Source: Candidatus Hydrogenedentota bacterium (GTDB lineage Bacteria > Hydrogenedentota > Hydrogenedentia > Hydrogenedentales > SLHB01). From it: a stretch of DNA of 6,274 bases. The position numbers and the translations under genes are program-made. This document shows positions 1-6,274 of this stretch, in pieces (position 1 is the stretch's first letter; every line of letters begins with the position of its first letter). The stretch is from positions 1 through 6,274 of the forward strand of contig PWNM01000049.1 in NCBI GenBank assembly GCA_003557825.1, in the 5' to 3' direction. The notes beneath the pieces are model-generated. The model had not been told where the DNA came from. It ran no database searches and worked only from the letters and a program-made list of their open reading frames with translations.

Positions 1-2810
1 AGACACAGGAGCGCAAGAGCGTCGTCACGCTCGAAGAGCGGAACTACCCGCAGCTGACTCGTGGTCTCTCAGACGAGCCGACGACCGATGACGCGGAAGC
101 AGCGCCGACCGTCCTCCTTGAGGGCATCGAACTTGCCTATACATTGCAGCCCGCCGATGGCCGCTTTTTCCACGCGCTGCATATCGCCGCCGCCGCCCTG
201 TATCTCGATGGCTCCGACCCAGAGGACACGTCCTTTGATTTCATCACCGCCTTTTGGGCGGGGCCTCCGAGCGATATCGACCCCATGCCGTTTATCCCCC
301 GCCATACGACCGTCAAGACACTCCGGCTCGATGCGGCCATGCCCGATTGGAGCCTGTCGCTTGGACAGGTGGGGCTCGACGCCTCTGTGGAGGCCCTTGA
401 CCAGATGGTCGTGATGCTTACCGGTGAAGCCATCGACGTTATGGGCGCCTCCGCGTGGACCGGTCCCCTGAGCGAAACCCCACGAGAAGGTCGCCTGCGG
501 CTTCGAATCGAACACGACGGCACCCGGGTCACCGTTGCCTCCGACGAATTCTCTATTCCGGACCTGGCCCATGCCATCGGGTCGGGGACCATAGACTGGA
601 ACGACCGGGGTATCGAGATAGATGGATTTATTCAGACGCTCGAACTGCCCGGACCCCTCGCTGCGGCGCTGTTGGATCTTGTTTCTCCCGAGCGGGTGCG
701 GTTCGACCGAATGTACATCGATGAACTGCGCGTTGCTGCGGTGATTATGGATGGCGGGCCGATGGCGTATACTTTCAATGGCGACGCTGCTATCGATGCC
801 CTTCGCGTTGGACCCGACGACGCCCGGTATTACGAAGGCGACCTGTCCCTCAGCGGGGCCTTTGACGAATCGGGCGGTGAAGCAAGGCTTCAACTGGGCC
901 GGGGGCAATCCATGATTGTCGACATCGCCGAAGGCTTCCCCGATGCGCCCGCCACGATTACCCTGGCCGATTGGAGCCGGGCCGACCTGATCGACGCCAT
1001 TCCCACGGCCTACAGCGCCTATGTGGAACAAGTCCCCGCATTTGATGGCATCGTGTCGCTCGCCGCGACCGCCGTACGTGCCGAAGACCGCTGGTCCGGC
1101 AGCCTGGACGGAGCATTTCGCATGCCGGACGGCGTCCATCGGTTGGTTTTCGCCGCTCAGATGCCGCCTGCCGAGACCGTGGCTCCCATCGCCGTCGAAG
1201 GAGCATTGCACCTTCCCGATGCGGCGTCTCCGATTCGTATCACAGGCCAAGCGGAGCCTACCGGCGACGTTGAATTGCATCTCGCCATAGAAACGCTGCC
1301 TACGGACCGTCTGGCCCCGTGGCTTCCGCCGGATACGCTACCCCCCGGATATCACGCATTGGTTACTGGAGCCATTGTGCTGACTCGATCCGATGAGGCG
1401 TTTTTCGTGGACGCCGACCTTCAGAGCGCCGAAACGGTCCTTGCCGAAAGCGAACTGCTCGCCGATCAACCCATTCAGGCCCAGGGGCGACTGGGCCTTG
1501 CTTTTAACCCCACTCAGGTTGCCGGCCCGGAATTGGTCTTTGACGTAGGCGACTGGCTGCGGGGGACCGTGGCGGATTGGGCGTTGCAACCGGCCCCGTT
1601 GGACGTAACCGGTCGATTGGACGCCGCCGTCGACTTCTACTCGATTCCATCTACCATCCTCACCGGGGTTCTTGGCGAGGCTTGGCTGCGGGGACCCTTT
1701 CGCTACCATGATGGCATTTTTGAGACCGATATCGCCGTCGAAGGAGAAGGGCTGAGTTACGGGGCCTGGATGCCTCCTGGGGAAACCCGAATGGGCATGA
1801 CCGCGTCGGTCGCCCTGGACACGACCCGGAAAAAGGCCGCCATTCAGAACCTCGTCGCCACCTGGAACGATGGGAGCCGCCTTACGAGCGAATCCTTCGA
1901 ACTGCATCTGGAGCCAACCGCATTTTCCATGCCCTTTGCGCTTCAGACCGATCTGACGCCATTGGCCGACCTGGCCCTGATCAATGCCGTCACCGGCGGT
2001 GATGCGACAGGACGGGGAACATTGACCTACGCAGGGGAAGCGCTGCAGATCGATGCCCGAGCCACTATGCGCTCCGATACGCTGGCCGTATTGGACAATC
2101 TGTTCGCATTGGTGAATGTCGAAGGCGACGGACGCATGGCCTACGATGATGAAGGGCTGGACGGAGCGGGTACGTTCCGCGCCGATGAGGCCGCCGCCTT
2201 TGGGGGCGTGCTGCGGCCCATTCACGCCCAATGGGAGGCCACGGGCGACCGGATTCTGCTCCCATCCTTGGATGCCATGCTGTTTGGAGGCCGCCTAGTA
2301 GGAACGGCGGCGGTCGATATGCTGGGTGACGACCGCACGGGCAGCTTCGAGGCCCGCCTTGACCGACTCGACTTGGCCCGATTCACCCAGGAATACGAGC
2401 CCCCGGAAATTCGGTTGACCGGGACGGCGAGCGGAACCATTCGGGTGGATTGGAACGCCGAAGGCATTCAGGATCTCCACCTGGACCTGGCCGCCCCTGA
2501 CGGATGTACCATCAACCGGGATCTCCTCGAGCGCCTGTTTGTGGCCCAGCTTACCCAGGGGCTCGAGGGCCAGCGACAATTCCGTATCATTCGCGAACAG
2601 GTGCTGGGAGAGGCCACCGATCGGCCCTTTGACAGCTTGGAGTTGACCCTCGATTGGGACGATGGACGGTACTACGGCATTTTGGTCCTGAAAAGCACCG
2701 CCCTGAATTTGACCCTCGACCTGCGCATCGACGCCGAGGCCGTGTCCGAGGTGATGCGACTGCGGCAGGACGCCCAACTCGAGGATCTCGCAGACATCCG
2801 GTTCCAATAG
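1..2810 (+). CDS. ydbH: YdbH-like (AsmA-like) intermembrane lipid transport protein, 5' truncated by window edge
   Basis: The frame is open from base 3 (codon_start 3) to the TAG at 2808-2810 and gives about 935 residues with no stop. An apparent start at 144 is only an internal TTG, so the true N-terminus, where this family has its inner-membrane anchor, lies upstream. No transmembrane helix is visible. Instead there are long runs of alternating polar and hydrophobic residues with Gly/Asp turns, as in the long beta-groove proteins of the AsmA/TamB/YdbH group. The C-terminal ~300 residues carry the pattern typical of these families: an LFGGRL segment near residue 760, repeated amphipathic strands, a short helical stretch around residues 845-860, and a final strand pair. 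The YdbH assignment over other AsmA-like proteins rests mainly on the next gene, a YnbE/YdbL-type lipoprotein, because E. coli has ydbH-ynbE-ydbL in this order. E. coli YdbH is about 880 residues; this protein is longer. The inferred role is a periplasm-spanning lipid conduit. The AsmA-like fold is fairly sure; the exact subfamily is less so. Confidence 0.72.
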   Translation, partial: TQERKSVVTLEERNYPQLTRGLSDEPTTDDAEAAPTVLLEGIELAYTLQPADGRFFHALHIAAAALYLDGSDPEDTSFDFITAFWAGPPSDIDPMPFIPRHTTVKTLRLDAAMPDWSLSLGQVGLDASVEALDQMVVMLTGEAIDVMGASAWTGPLSETPREGRLRLRIEHDGTRVTVASDEFSIPDLAHAIGSGTIDWNDRGIEIDGFIQTLELPGPLAAALLDLVSPERVRFDRMYIDELRVAAVIMDGGPMAYTFNGDAAIDALRVGPDDARYYEGDLSLSGAFDESGGEARLQLGRGQSMIVDIAEGFPDAPATITLADWSRADLIDAIPTAYSAYVEQVPAFDGIVSLAATAVRAEDRWSGSLDGAFRMPDGVHRLVFAAQMPPAETVAPIAVEGALHLPDAASPIRITGQAEPTGDVELHLAIETLPTDRLAPWLPPDTLPPGYHALVTGAIVLTRSDEAFFVDADLQSAETVLAESELLADQPIQAQGRLGLAFNPTQVAGPELVFDVGDWLRGTVADWALQPAPLDVTGRLDAAVDFYSIPSTILTGVLGEAWLRGPFRYHDGIFETDIAVEGEGLSYGAWMPPGETRMGMTASVALDTTRKKAAIQNLVATWNDGSRLTSESFELHLEPTAFSMPFALQTDLTPLADLALINAVTGGDATGRGTLTYAGEALQIDARATMRSDTLAVLDNLFALVNVEGDGRMAYDDEGLDGAGTFRADEAAAFGGVLRPIHAQWEATGDRILLPSLDAMLFGGRLVGTAAVDMLGDDRTGSFEARLDRLDLARFTQEYEPPEIRLTGTASGTIRVDWNAEGIQDLHLDLAAPDGCTINRDLLERLFVAQLTQGLEGQRQFRIIREQVLGEATDRPFDSLELTLDWDDGRYYGILVLKSTALNLTLDLRIDAEAVSEVMRLRQDAQLEDLADIRFQ

Positions 2811-2831
2811 GTACAATGCAGTGAATAGACC

Positions 2832-2846
2832 ACGCCGCTTCGGCGT
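2832..2846 (+). other. Small intercistronic hairpin
   Basis: The arms ACGCCG (2832-2837) and CGGCGT (2841-2846) are perfect complements around a 3-base loop. The hairpin sits between the ydbH-like stop codon and the ribosome binding site of the lipoprotein gene. No T-run follows, so it is not a canonical terminator. It could be an mRNA stability or processing element within an operon, or chance in GC-rich DNA. Confidence 0.3.
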
Positions 2847-2861
2847 CTAATGCAGCAGAAC

Positions 2862-2867
2862 AGGAGG
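2862..2867 (+). promoter_or_regulatory. Ribosome binding site of the YnbE-YdbL-like lipoprotein gene
   Basis: A full AGGAGG Shine-Dalgarno sequence lies 7 bases before the ATG at 2875. It fixes this start over the overlapping ATG at 2850, which is in another frame and leads only to a short peptide without recognisable features. Confidence 0.85.
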
Positions 2868-2874
2868 AACGTCC

Positions 2875-3558
2875 ATGAGACCTATACTTGCGGCCCTAAC
2901 GGCCATGATACTTCTGGTGGCAGTGGGATGCGCCATCACCACGCGCCATCAGATCGATGCCCATATCATCCTCGACATTCGCCATATCCAACAGCAGGCG
3001 GAAGGCATTGTCGATTATATCGACGGGCGCACCGATACGCTCCCGTCGATGGAAACATCCAACGCCAATAACGTCTCGTGGCGAGAGAATCTTCGGCGTA
3101 CCTTATTCCCAGTGGCCCATGCCCAGCAGCAGTATCGCGACCAGTCGCCCCGCGTGACCGAACTCGCCAATCGCATGCGCGAACGCCGGCCCGAGATCAA
3201 CGCGTACAAGGCCCAAGGGTATGTGGGCGAGGACAACCGGGGCTATCTCGTCATCCGCGACCACGATGATCTCCGCGACGAGGATCTGCGTGAGGAAGTG
3301 CAGGAAGCTGTTTCCGAAGAGAACAACGACCGCCGCAACCTCTACCGCGAGATTGTCCGCCTGAACCAGGACGCCAACGCCACCATGGGCGACGTCGAGC
3401 GCGTATTTGCCCAGACCTATTTGATGCGGGCCAATTCCGGCGAATACTTCCAGTTGCCCCCGCGAGGACGGGATTTCGACGCCTTTGCGAATTCAGCCAA
3501 AGGCCGGGCCCTCGACGAGGACGACCTGCGTCCCGGCGCATGGGTCCAGATTCCATAA
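2875..3558 (+). CDS. ydbL: Lipoprotein with YnbE-like N-terminus and YdbL/DUF1318 C-terminal domain (apparent fusion)
   Basis: A 227-residue predicted lipoprotein. Residues 1-18 form a short signal peptide (one Arg, then a hydrophobic core) ending in a lipobox A16-V17-G18-C19; Ala at +2 agrees with outer-membrane sorting by the enterobacterial rule. Residues 24-51 (HQIDAHIILDIRHIQQQ and on) resemble E. coli YnbE, which has a similar beta-strand with an I-x-H motif followed by a short acidic helix. Residues ~53-95 are a polar linker. Residues ~97-198 match the DUF1318/YdbL family: GYVGEDNRGYL near 115-125 corresponds to the VGE..NGY motif, NNDRRNLY and LNQDAN lie around 150-168, and a RANSGEYFQ segment is at 185-193. 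Compared with E. coli YdbL (~108 residues) there is an acidic/basic insert at ~128-150 and a ~25-residue insert before the terminal GAWVQIP. The inferred role is to cap or extend the lipid bridge formed by the preceding protein at the outer membrane. The 64-base spacing suggests co-transcription. The DUF1318 call is strong; the YnbE part is a weaker match made by eye from remembered sequences. Confidence 0.8.
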   Translation: MRPILAALTAMILLVAVGCAITTRHQIDAHIILDIRHIQQQAEGIVDYIDGRTDTLPSMETSNANNVSWRENLRRTLFPVAHAQQQYRDQSPRVTELANRMRERRPEINAYKAQGYVGEDNRGYLVIRDHDDLRDEDLREEVQEAVSEENNDRRNLYREIVRLNQDANATMGDVERVFAQTYLMRANSGEYFQLPPRGRDFDAFANSAKGRALDEDDLRPGAWVQIP

Positions 3559-3573
3559 CGCTTCTCCTTGGTT

Positions 3574-3604
3574 GCTCCCGGCATGTTTACAATGTGCCGG
3601 GAGC
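3574..3604 (+). terminator. Strong hairpin between lipoprotein gene and photolyase (possible terminator, lacks T-tract)
   Basis: Two perfect 10-base arms, GCTCCCGGCA (3574-3583) and TGCCGGGAGC (3595-3604), flank an 11-base loop whose ends can add A-T and wobble pairs. It starts 15 bases after the lipoprotein stop codon. The bases that follow (CTCTATG) are not a T-run, nor is there one on the opposite strand, so factor-independent termination is doubtful. It may end transcription with help, stabilise the 3' end of the upstream mRNA, or affect translation of the photolyase, whose ribosome binding site is only 8 bases beyond it. Confidence 0.5.
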
Positions 3605-3612
3605 CTCTATGT

Positions 3613-3617
3613 AAGGA
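3613..3617 (+). promoter_or_regulatory. Ribosome binding site of the photolyase gene
   Basis: AAGGA lies 6 bases before the ATG at 3624. It supports that start, which also gives the typical photolyase N-terminus (VWFRQDLRLDDNPA beginning at residue 8). Confidence 0.65.
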
Positions 3618-3623
3618 CCTTCC

Positions 3624-5057
3624 ATGGCCTCTTCTCCTTCTATAGTATGGTTCCGTCAGGATCTGCGCCTGGACGACAACCCCGCAGTGAATGCCGCCAT
3701 CGAACGGGGCGGACCGGTGATCCCGTTGTTCATCTGGGCCCCCGATGACGAGACCCCTTGGCAACCCGGGGCCGCCAGCCGGGTTTGGCTCCATGAATCC
3801 CTCGGTTCCCTGGCCGAGGATCTGCGCGCCGTTGGGAGTAGACTTATTTTGCGTATCGGCGAGTCTCAGGCGGTCCTCGATCAGCTTATTGCCGAGACCG
3901 GAGCCGAAGCGATCTACTGGAACCGCCGCTATGAACCGGTCGCCATCGCCCGCGATAAGACCATCAAAGCGACCCTGCGAAGCCGCGGTCTACTAGTTGA
4001 GACCTTCAACGGCAACCTCCTATTCGAGCCTTGGGAAATCGAAACCAACAACGGCGGTCCCTACAAGGTGTTCACGCCTTTCTGGAAGGCTTGTCAATCC
4101 CGACCCGAGCCGGAACCGCCCCGCCCCGTGCCGGAGACCATCGCTGCCCCCGAGTCGTGGCCCCAGGGAGAACCTCTCGAAGCCCTCGCCCTGCGACCCG
4201 ACATCCCTTGGGACGAAGGCATTCGGGACGCATGGTTGCCGGGGGAAGACGGCGCGATGGATCGGCTGCACGGGTTCGCCCAGGAGGGCGCAGGCGACTA
4301 TCCCGAGGATCGAGACCGGCCGGATCTCGAGGGCACGTCGCGCTTGTCGCCTCACCTCCATTTCGGCGAGGTCAGTCCCCGCCGGGTCTGGCATATGCTC
4401 AAAGCTGCCGCCTCGGGACAAGAGGCCGCCGTGGCCGATTATCTCCGGCAACTGGGCTGGCGTGAGTTTGCCCATCATCTGCTCTATCACTTCCCCGACA
4501 CGACCGATGCGCCCCTACGACCTGAGTTCGCCGATTTCCCCTGGGCCGATGACGAGGGCGTCGTAAAGGCATGGCAGCGCGGCAAGACCGGGTATCCCAT
4601 TGTCGATGCCGGCATGCGCGAGCTTTGGACTACCGGGTGGATGCACAACCGGGTCCGCATGATCGTGGCGTCCTTTTTGACCAAGGATCTGCTCATTCCG
4701 TGGCAGACGGGAGCCCGGTGGTTCTGGGATACGTTGGTCGACGCCGACCTGGCCAACAATACCCTTGGATGGCAATGGACCGCCGGATGCGGGGCCGACG
4801 CCGCGCCCTACTTCCGAATCTTCAACCCCGTACGGCAGGGGGAACGGTTCGATCCGGACGGCGCCTATGTCCGCCAATGGGTTCTCGAACTCGACGGACT
4901 TCCTGCGAAATGGATCCACAGGCCCTGGGAGGCCCCGGCCGATGTCCTGAAGGAAGCTCGAATCGATCTAGGGAAAACCTATCCCCAGCCCATCGTCGAC
5001 CATGCCGAGGCCCGTGACCGGGCCCTTCAAGCCTACGAGCGCATCAAAAAGTCATAA
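3624..5057 (+). CDS. phrB: Deoxyribodipyrimidine photolyase, class I CPD type
   Basis: A 477-residue cytoplasmic flavoenzyme that uses blue light to split cyclobutane pyrimidine dimers in DNA; the length is normal (E. coli 472). The N-terminal alpha/beta antenna domain (about 1-130) starts with IVWFRQDLRLDDN. A PYKVFTPFW motif follows at 146-154. The FAD domain holds TSRLSPHLHFGEVSP (238-252), LGWREF (277-282), KTGYPIVDAGMREL (321-334), GWMHNRVRM (338-346) and DADLANNTLGWQW (373-385), then APYFRIFNP (394-402). The electron-transfer tryptophans of E. coli (306, 359, 382) align with W307, W360 and W383, and the flavin-N5 Asn378 with N379. Two differences stand out: the E. coli Glu274 position is Gln276, and the Asn-Glu pair that contacts the folate antenna in E. 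coli (108-109) aligns with Val-Ala after YEP (103-105). The antenna may therefore be something other than MTHF, or absent. The family call is near certain. The gene is probably independent of the lipoprotein gene or weakly coupled to it through the intervening hairpin. Confidence 0.97.
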   Translation: MASSPSIVWFRQDLRLDDNPAVNAAIERGGPVIPLFIWAPDDETPWQPGAASRVWLHESLGSLAEDLRAVGSRLILRIGESQAVLDQLIAETGAEAIYWNRRYEPVAIARDKTIKATLRSRGLLVETFNGNLLFEPWEIETNNGGPYKVFTPFWKACQSRPEPEPPRPVPETIAAPESWPQGEPLEALALRPDIPWDEGIRDAWLPGEDGAMDRLHGFAQEGAGDYPEDRDRPDLEGTSRLSPHLHFGEVSPRRVWHMLKAAASGQEAAVADYLRQLGWREFAHHLLYHFPDTTDAPLRPEFADFPWADDEGVVKAWQRGKTGYPIVDAGMRELWTTGWMHNRVRMIVASFLTKDLLIPWQTGARWFWDTLVDADLANNTLGWQWTAGCGADAAPYFRIFNPVRQGERFDPDGAYVRQWVLELDGLPAKWIHRPWEAPADVLKEARIDLGKTYPQPIVDHAEARDRALQAYERIKKS

Positions 5058-5077
5058 ACTCCATGGGATAGGGCGTC

Positions 5078-6274
5078 TTACGTTGCCGCCAGTTCCTCCG
5101 TTGGCAGTCGGTGGCGCCACGGGTCGTTCGTCGCCTCCATGTGCTTCCAAAGGCGGCGAAGCAGATCCCGTCGCACATCGGCATAAGCCGGGTCTTCGGC
5201 CAGATTGATTTCCTCGCCCGGATCGTCCTTGCGGTTGTACAAGGCCATGGGCCGTCCTTCGGGCAGCGTGTCCCGGTCGGGCGAACCTTGGTAATGGATC
5301 CACAGCTTCCAATCGTGGGTGGCAATCATCCGGCGGACGGCGATGGCTTCCGGGTGGGTGGCCTCGCAGAACGCGGGCCGTTCCAGGTCCTCCTCGCCTT
5401 CAATGTAGGGCCGAAGGCTTCGCCCTTCGCACTGCTCGGGGATGGGCAAGCCCGCATAATCAAGGATGGTCGGCATCACATCGACGCCGTTGGCCATGGT
5501 CTGCACCCGCCGACCGGCAGGAATCCCTTTGGGCCAGTGCATTATCAGCGGTACCCGGACAATCTCGTCGTAGAACGCCCAAATGGCCTTGCCGCCCGCC
5601 GTTTGGTGCGCCCCGCACATGTCGCCGTGGTCTGCCGTGAACACAATGAGCGTATCTTCGAACTGGTCCGTTTCTTCGAGCCAAGCGATCAGCCGCCCAA
5701 TCTGGTCGTCAATCTTCCGGATCATGGCGCAATAGCACCGCAGATATTCCCGAATGCCTCTTTCGCCCATCAGTTCCATCATGGTATCGTAGGATCGGCA
5801 CGACGGATCGTTGGCATAGACTTCCGGGCGATGGGTGTTGCTCGGAAGCTCCAGCGCCTCGGGGTCAACGGCGTCGTAATAGGGATTTTGAATCAGATGG
5901 GGGCCGTGAGGGCCCGGGTCCGACCAGGTCACCATGAACGGCCCTTCCCCATCAGCCATATCGTCCAGGGCGCACTCGGTGATATGGGTGGTGACATTCG
6001 TCTCTAACGGAATCGAGTACCGTCCGGCCCGGTAAGGCAGTCCGGTCTCGCGAAACGCATCCATACCGGGGATGGCATAGACCGGCCAATCGCCCGGCTC
6101 GGTCCAGCTTCCCGCGGGCAGGTCCAAGGGCACGGGATTCTCCCGCAACCAATCCCGCAGCGCCAGGTGATGGTCTCGTGGAAATGGATGGGGATGATCA
6201 TCTTCCCGATAGCACGGATGCCGTCGTTCGTCGCCAATGTGCCATTTCCCGCGATGATAGGTCCGGAAACCGGC
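5078..6274 (-). CDS. Sulfatase-family hydrolase (arylsulfatase-like), N-terminus beyond window edge
   Basis: The reverse-strand frame is open from the right edge (6274) to the TAA at 5080-5078 and gives the C-terminal 398 residues. A possible start at 6148 is an internal TTG, and the frame continues upstream with clear sulfatase sequence: AGFRTYHRGKWHIGD at residues 1-15 matches the Gly-Lys-Trp-His motif whose Lys and His bind the sulfate. Further family features are SDPGPHGPH (118-126, catalytic His), FTADHGD (212-218, metal-ligand Asp then His), a GGK Lys at 229, RVPLIMHWPKGIPAGRR, DVMPTILDYAGL, and the typical tail of LYN..DDPGEEINLAEDP. The formylglycine motif (Cys/Ser-x-Pro-x-Arg) would lie upstream of the visible part, so activity cannot be confirmed here. 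The substrate is unknown; glycan sulfate esters or sulfamates are usual for relatives, and some family members are phosphonate or phosphate ester hydrolases. Whether it is exported cannot be judged without the N-terminus. It converges on the photolyase gene, with stop codons 20 bases apart. Confidence 0.93.
   Translation of the reverse strand, partial: AGFRTYHRGKWHIGDERRHPCYREDDHPHPFPRDHHLALRDWLRENPVPLDLPAGSWTEPGDWPVYAIPGMDAFRETGLPYRAGRYSIPLETNVTTHITECALDDMADGEGPFMVTWSDPGPHGPHLIQNPYYDAVDPEALELPSNTHRPEVYANDPSCRSYDTMMELMGERGIREYLRCYCAMIRKIDDQIGRLIAWLEETDQFEDTLIVFTADHGDMCGAHQTAGGKAIWAFYDEIVRVPLIMHWPKGIPAGRRVQTMANGVDVMPTILDYAGLPIPEQCEGRSLRPYIEGEEDLERPAFCEATHPEAIAVRRMIATHDWKLWIHYQGSPDRDTLPEGRPMALYNRKDDPGEEINLAEDPAYADVRRDLLRRLWKHMEATNDPWRHRLPTEELAAT

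Noticed and set aside
69..1280. Long antisense open frame (403 codons) opposite the ydbH-like gene
   Set aside because: It lies wholly inside a well-supported coding region, shows no recognisable motif and is explained by codon bias in GC-rich DNA. Similar antisense frames occur at 1338-2231 and 2295-2816.
1188..1746. 16-base direct repeat (ATCGCCGTCGAAGGAG at 1188-1203 and 1731-1746)
   Set aside because: Both copies are in the same reading frame and encode Ile-Ala-Val-Glu-Gly in beta-strand segments. There are only two copies with no flanking similarity, so chance or a common strand motif suffices.
2812..2817. TACAAT as a possible -10 promoter element before the lipoprotein gene (another at 3588-3593 before the photolyase)
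   Set aside because: Neither has a convincing -35 at 16-18 bases; the best partners are weak or only about 14-15 bases away. The short gap after the ydbH-like gene favours co-transcription.
5404..5421. Inverted repeat around CGAAGGCTTCG
   Set aside because: It is inside the sulfatase coding region, with a short stem interrupted by a mismatch and no terminator context.
5111..6007. Open frame of 298 codons on the + strand opposite the sulfatase
   Set aside because: The reverse strand here encodes clear sulfatase motifs. The + frame is a shadow with no family features or ribosome binding site.
5078..6274. Sulfatase considered inactive because no Cys/Ser-x-Pro-x-Arg motif is visible
   Set aside because: In this family that motif lies upstream of the Gly-Lys-Trp-His motif, which here is at the very edge of the window, so its absence only reflects truncation.

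Overview
The window looks like ordinary chromosomal DNA from a GC-rich, diderm (outer-membrane-bearing) bacterium. It carries an AsmA/YdbH-like envelope protein next to a lipoprotein, strong Shine-Dalgarno sequences, short intergenic gaps, a class I photolyase and a bacterial arylsulfatase-family enzyme. This combination would suit a sulfatase-rich lineage such as the PVC group or Hydrogenedentota, or some proteobacteria. The species cannot be fixed from the sequence, so this assignment is inference. I see no mobile elements, tRNA, rRNA or CRISPR arrays.

Layout. Bases 1-2810 (+) hold the C-terminal ~935 residues of a very large beta-rich protein, read as a YdbH-like member of the AsmA-like family; its N-terminus lies outside the window. 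After a 64-base gap with a small hairpin and a strong ribosome binding site comes a 227-residue lipoprotein (2875-3558, +). Its N-terminal part resembles the small outer-membrane lipoprotein YnbE, and its C-terminal part matches the periplasmic YdbL/DUF1318 family. A perfect 10-bp hairpin follows, then a class I CPD photolyase (3624-5057, +). A sulfatase-family gene (5078 to beyond the right edge, -) converges on the photolyase across only 20 bases; its N-terminus, including the catalytic formylglycine site, is off the window.

How the genes work together. In E. coli, ydbH, ynbE and ydbL form an operon: YdbH and YnbE build an intermembrane bridge implicated in phospholipid transport to the outer membrane, and YdbL modulates it. 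Here the same module appears as two genes, a YdbH-like protein followed by a single lipoprotein that seems to fuse YnbE and YdbL. This is the main item of interest. The photolyase (light-driven repair of UV damage) and the sulfatase (sulfate ester or sulfamate hydrolysis) have no evident functional link to it. The photolyase has full core motifs and an intact tryptophan electron-transfer chain, but carries Gln where the E. coli enzyme has the lesion-contacting Glu274.
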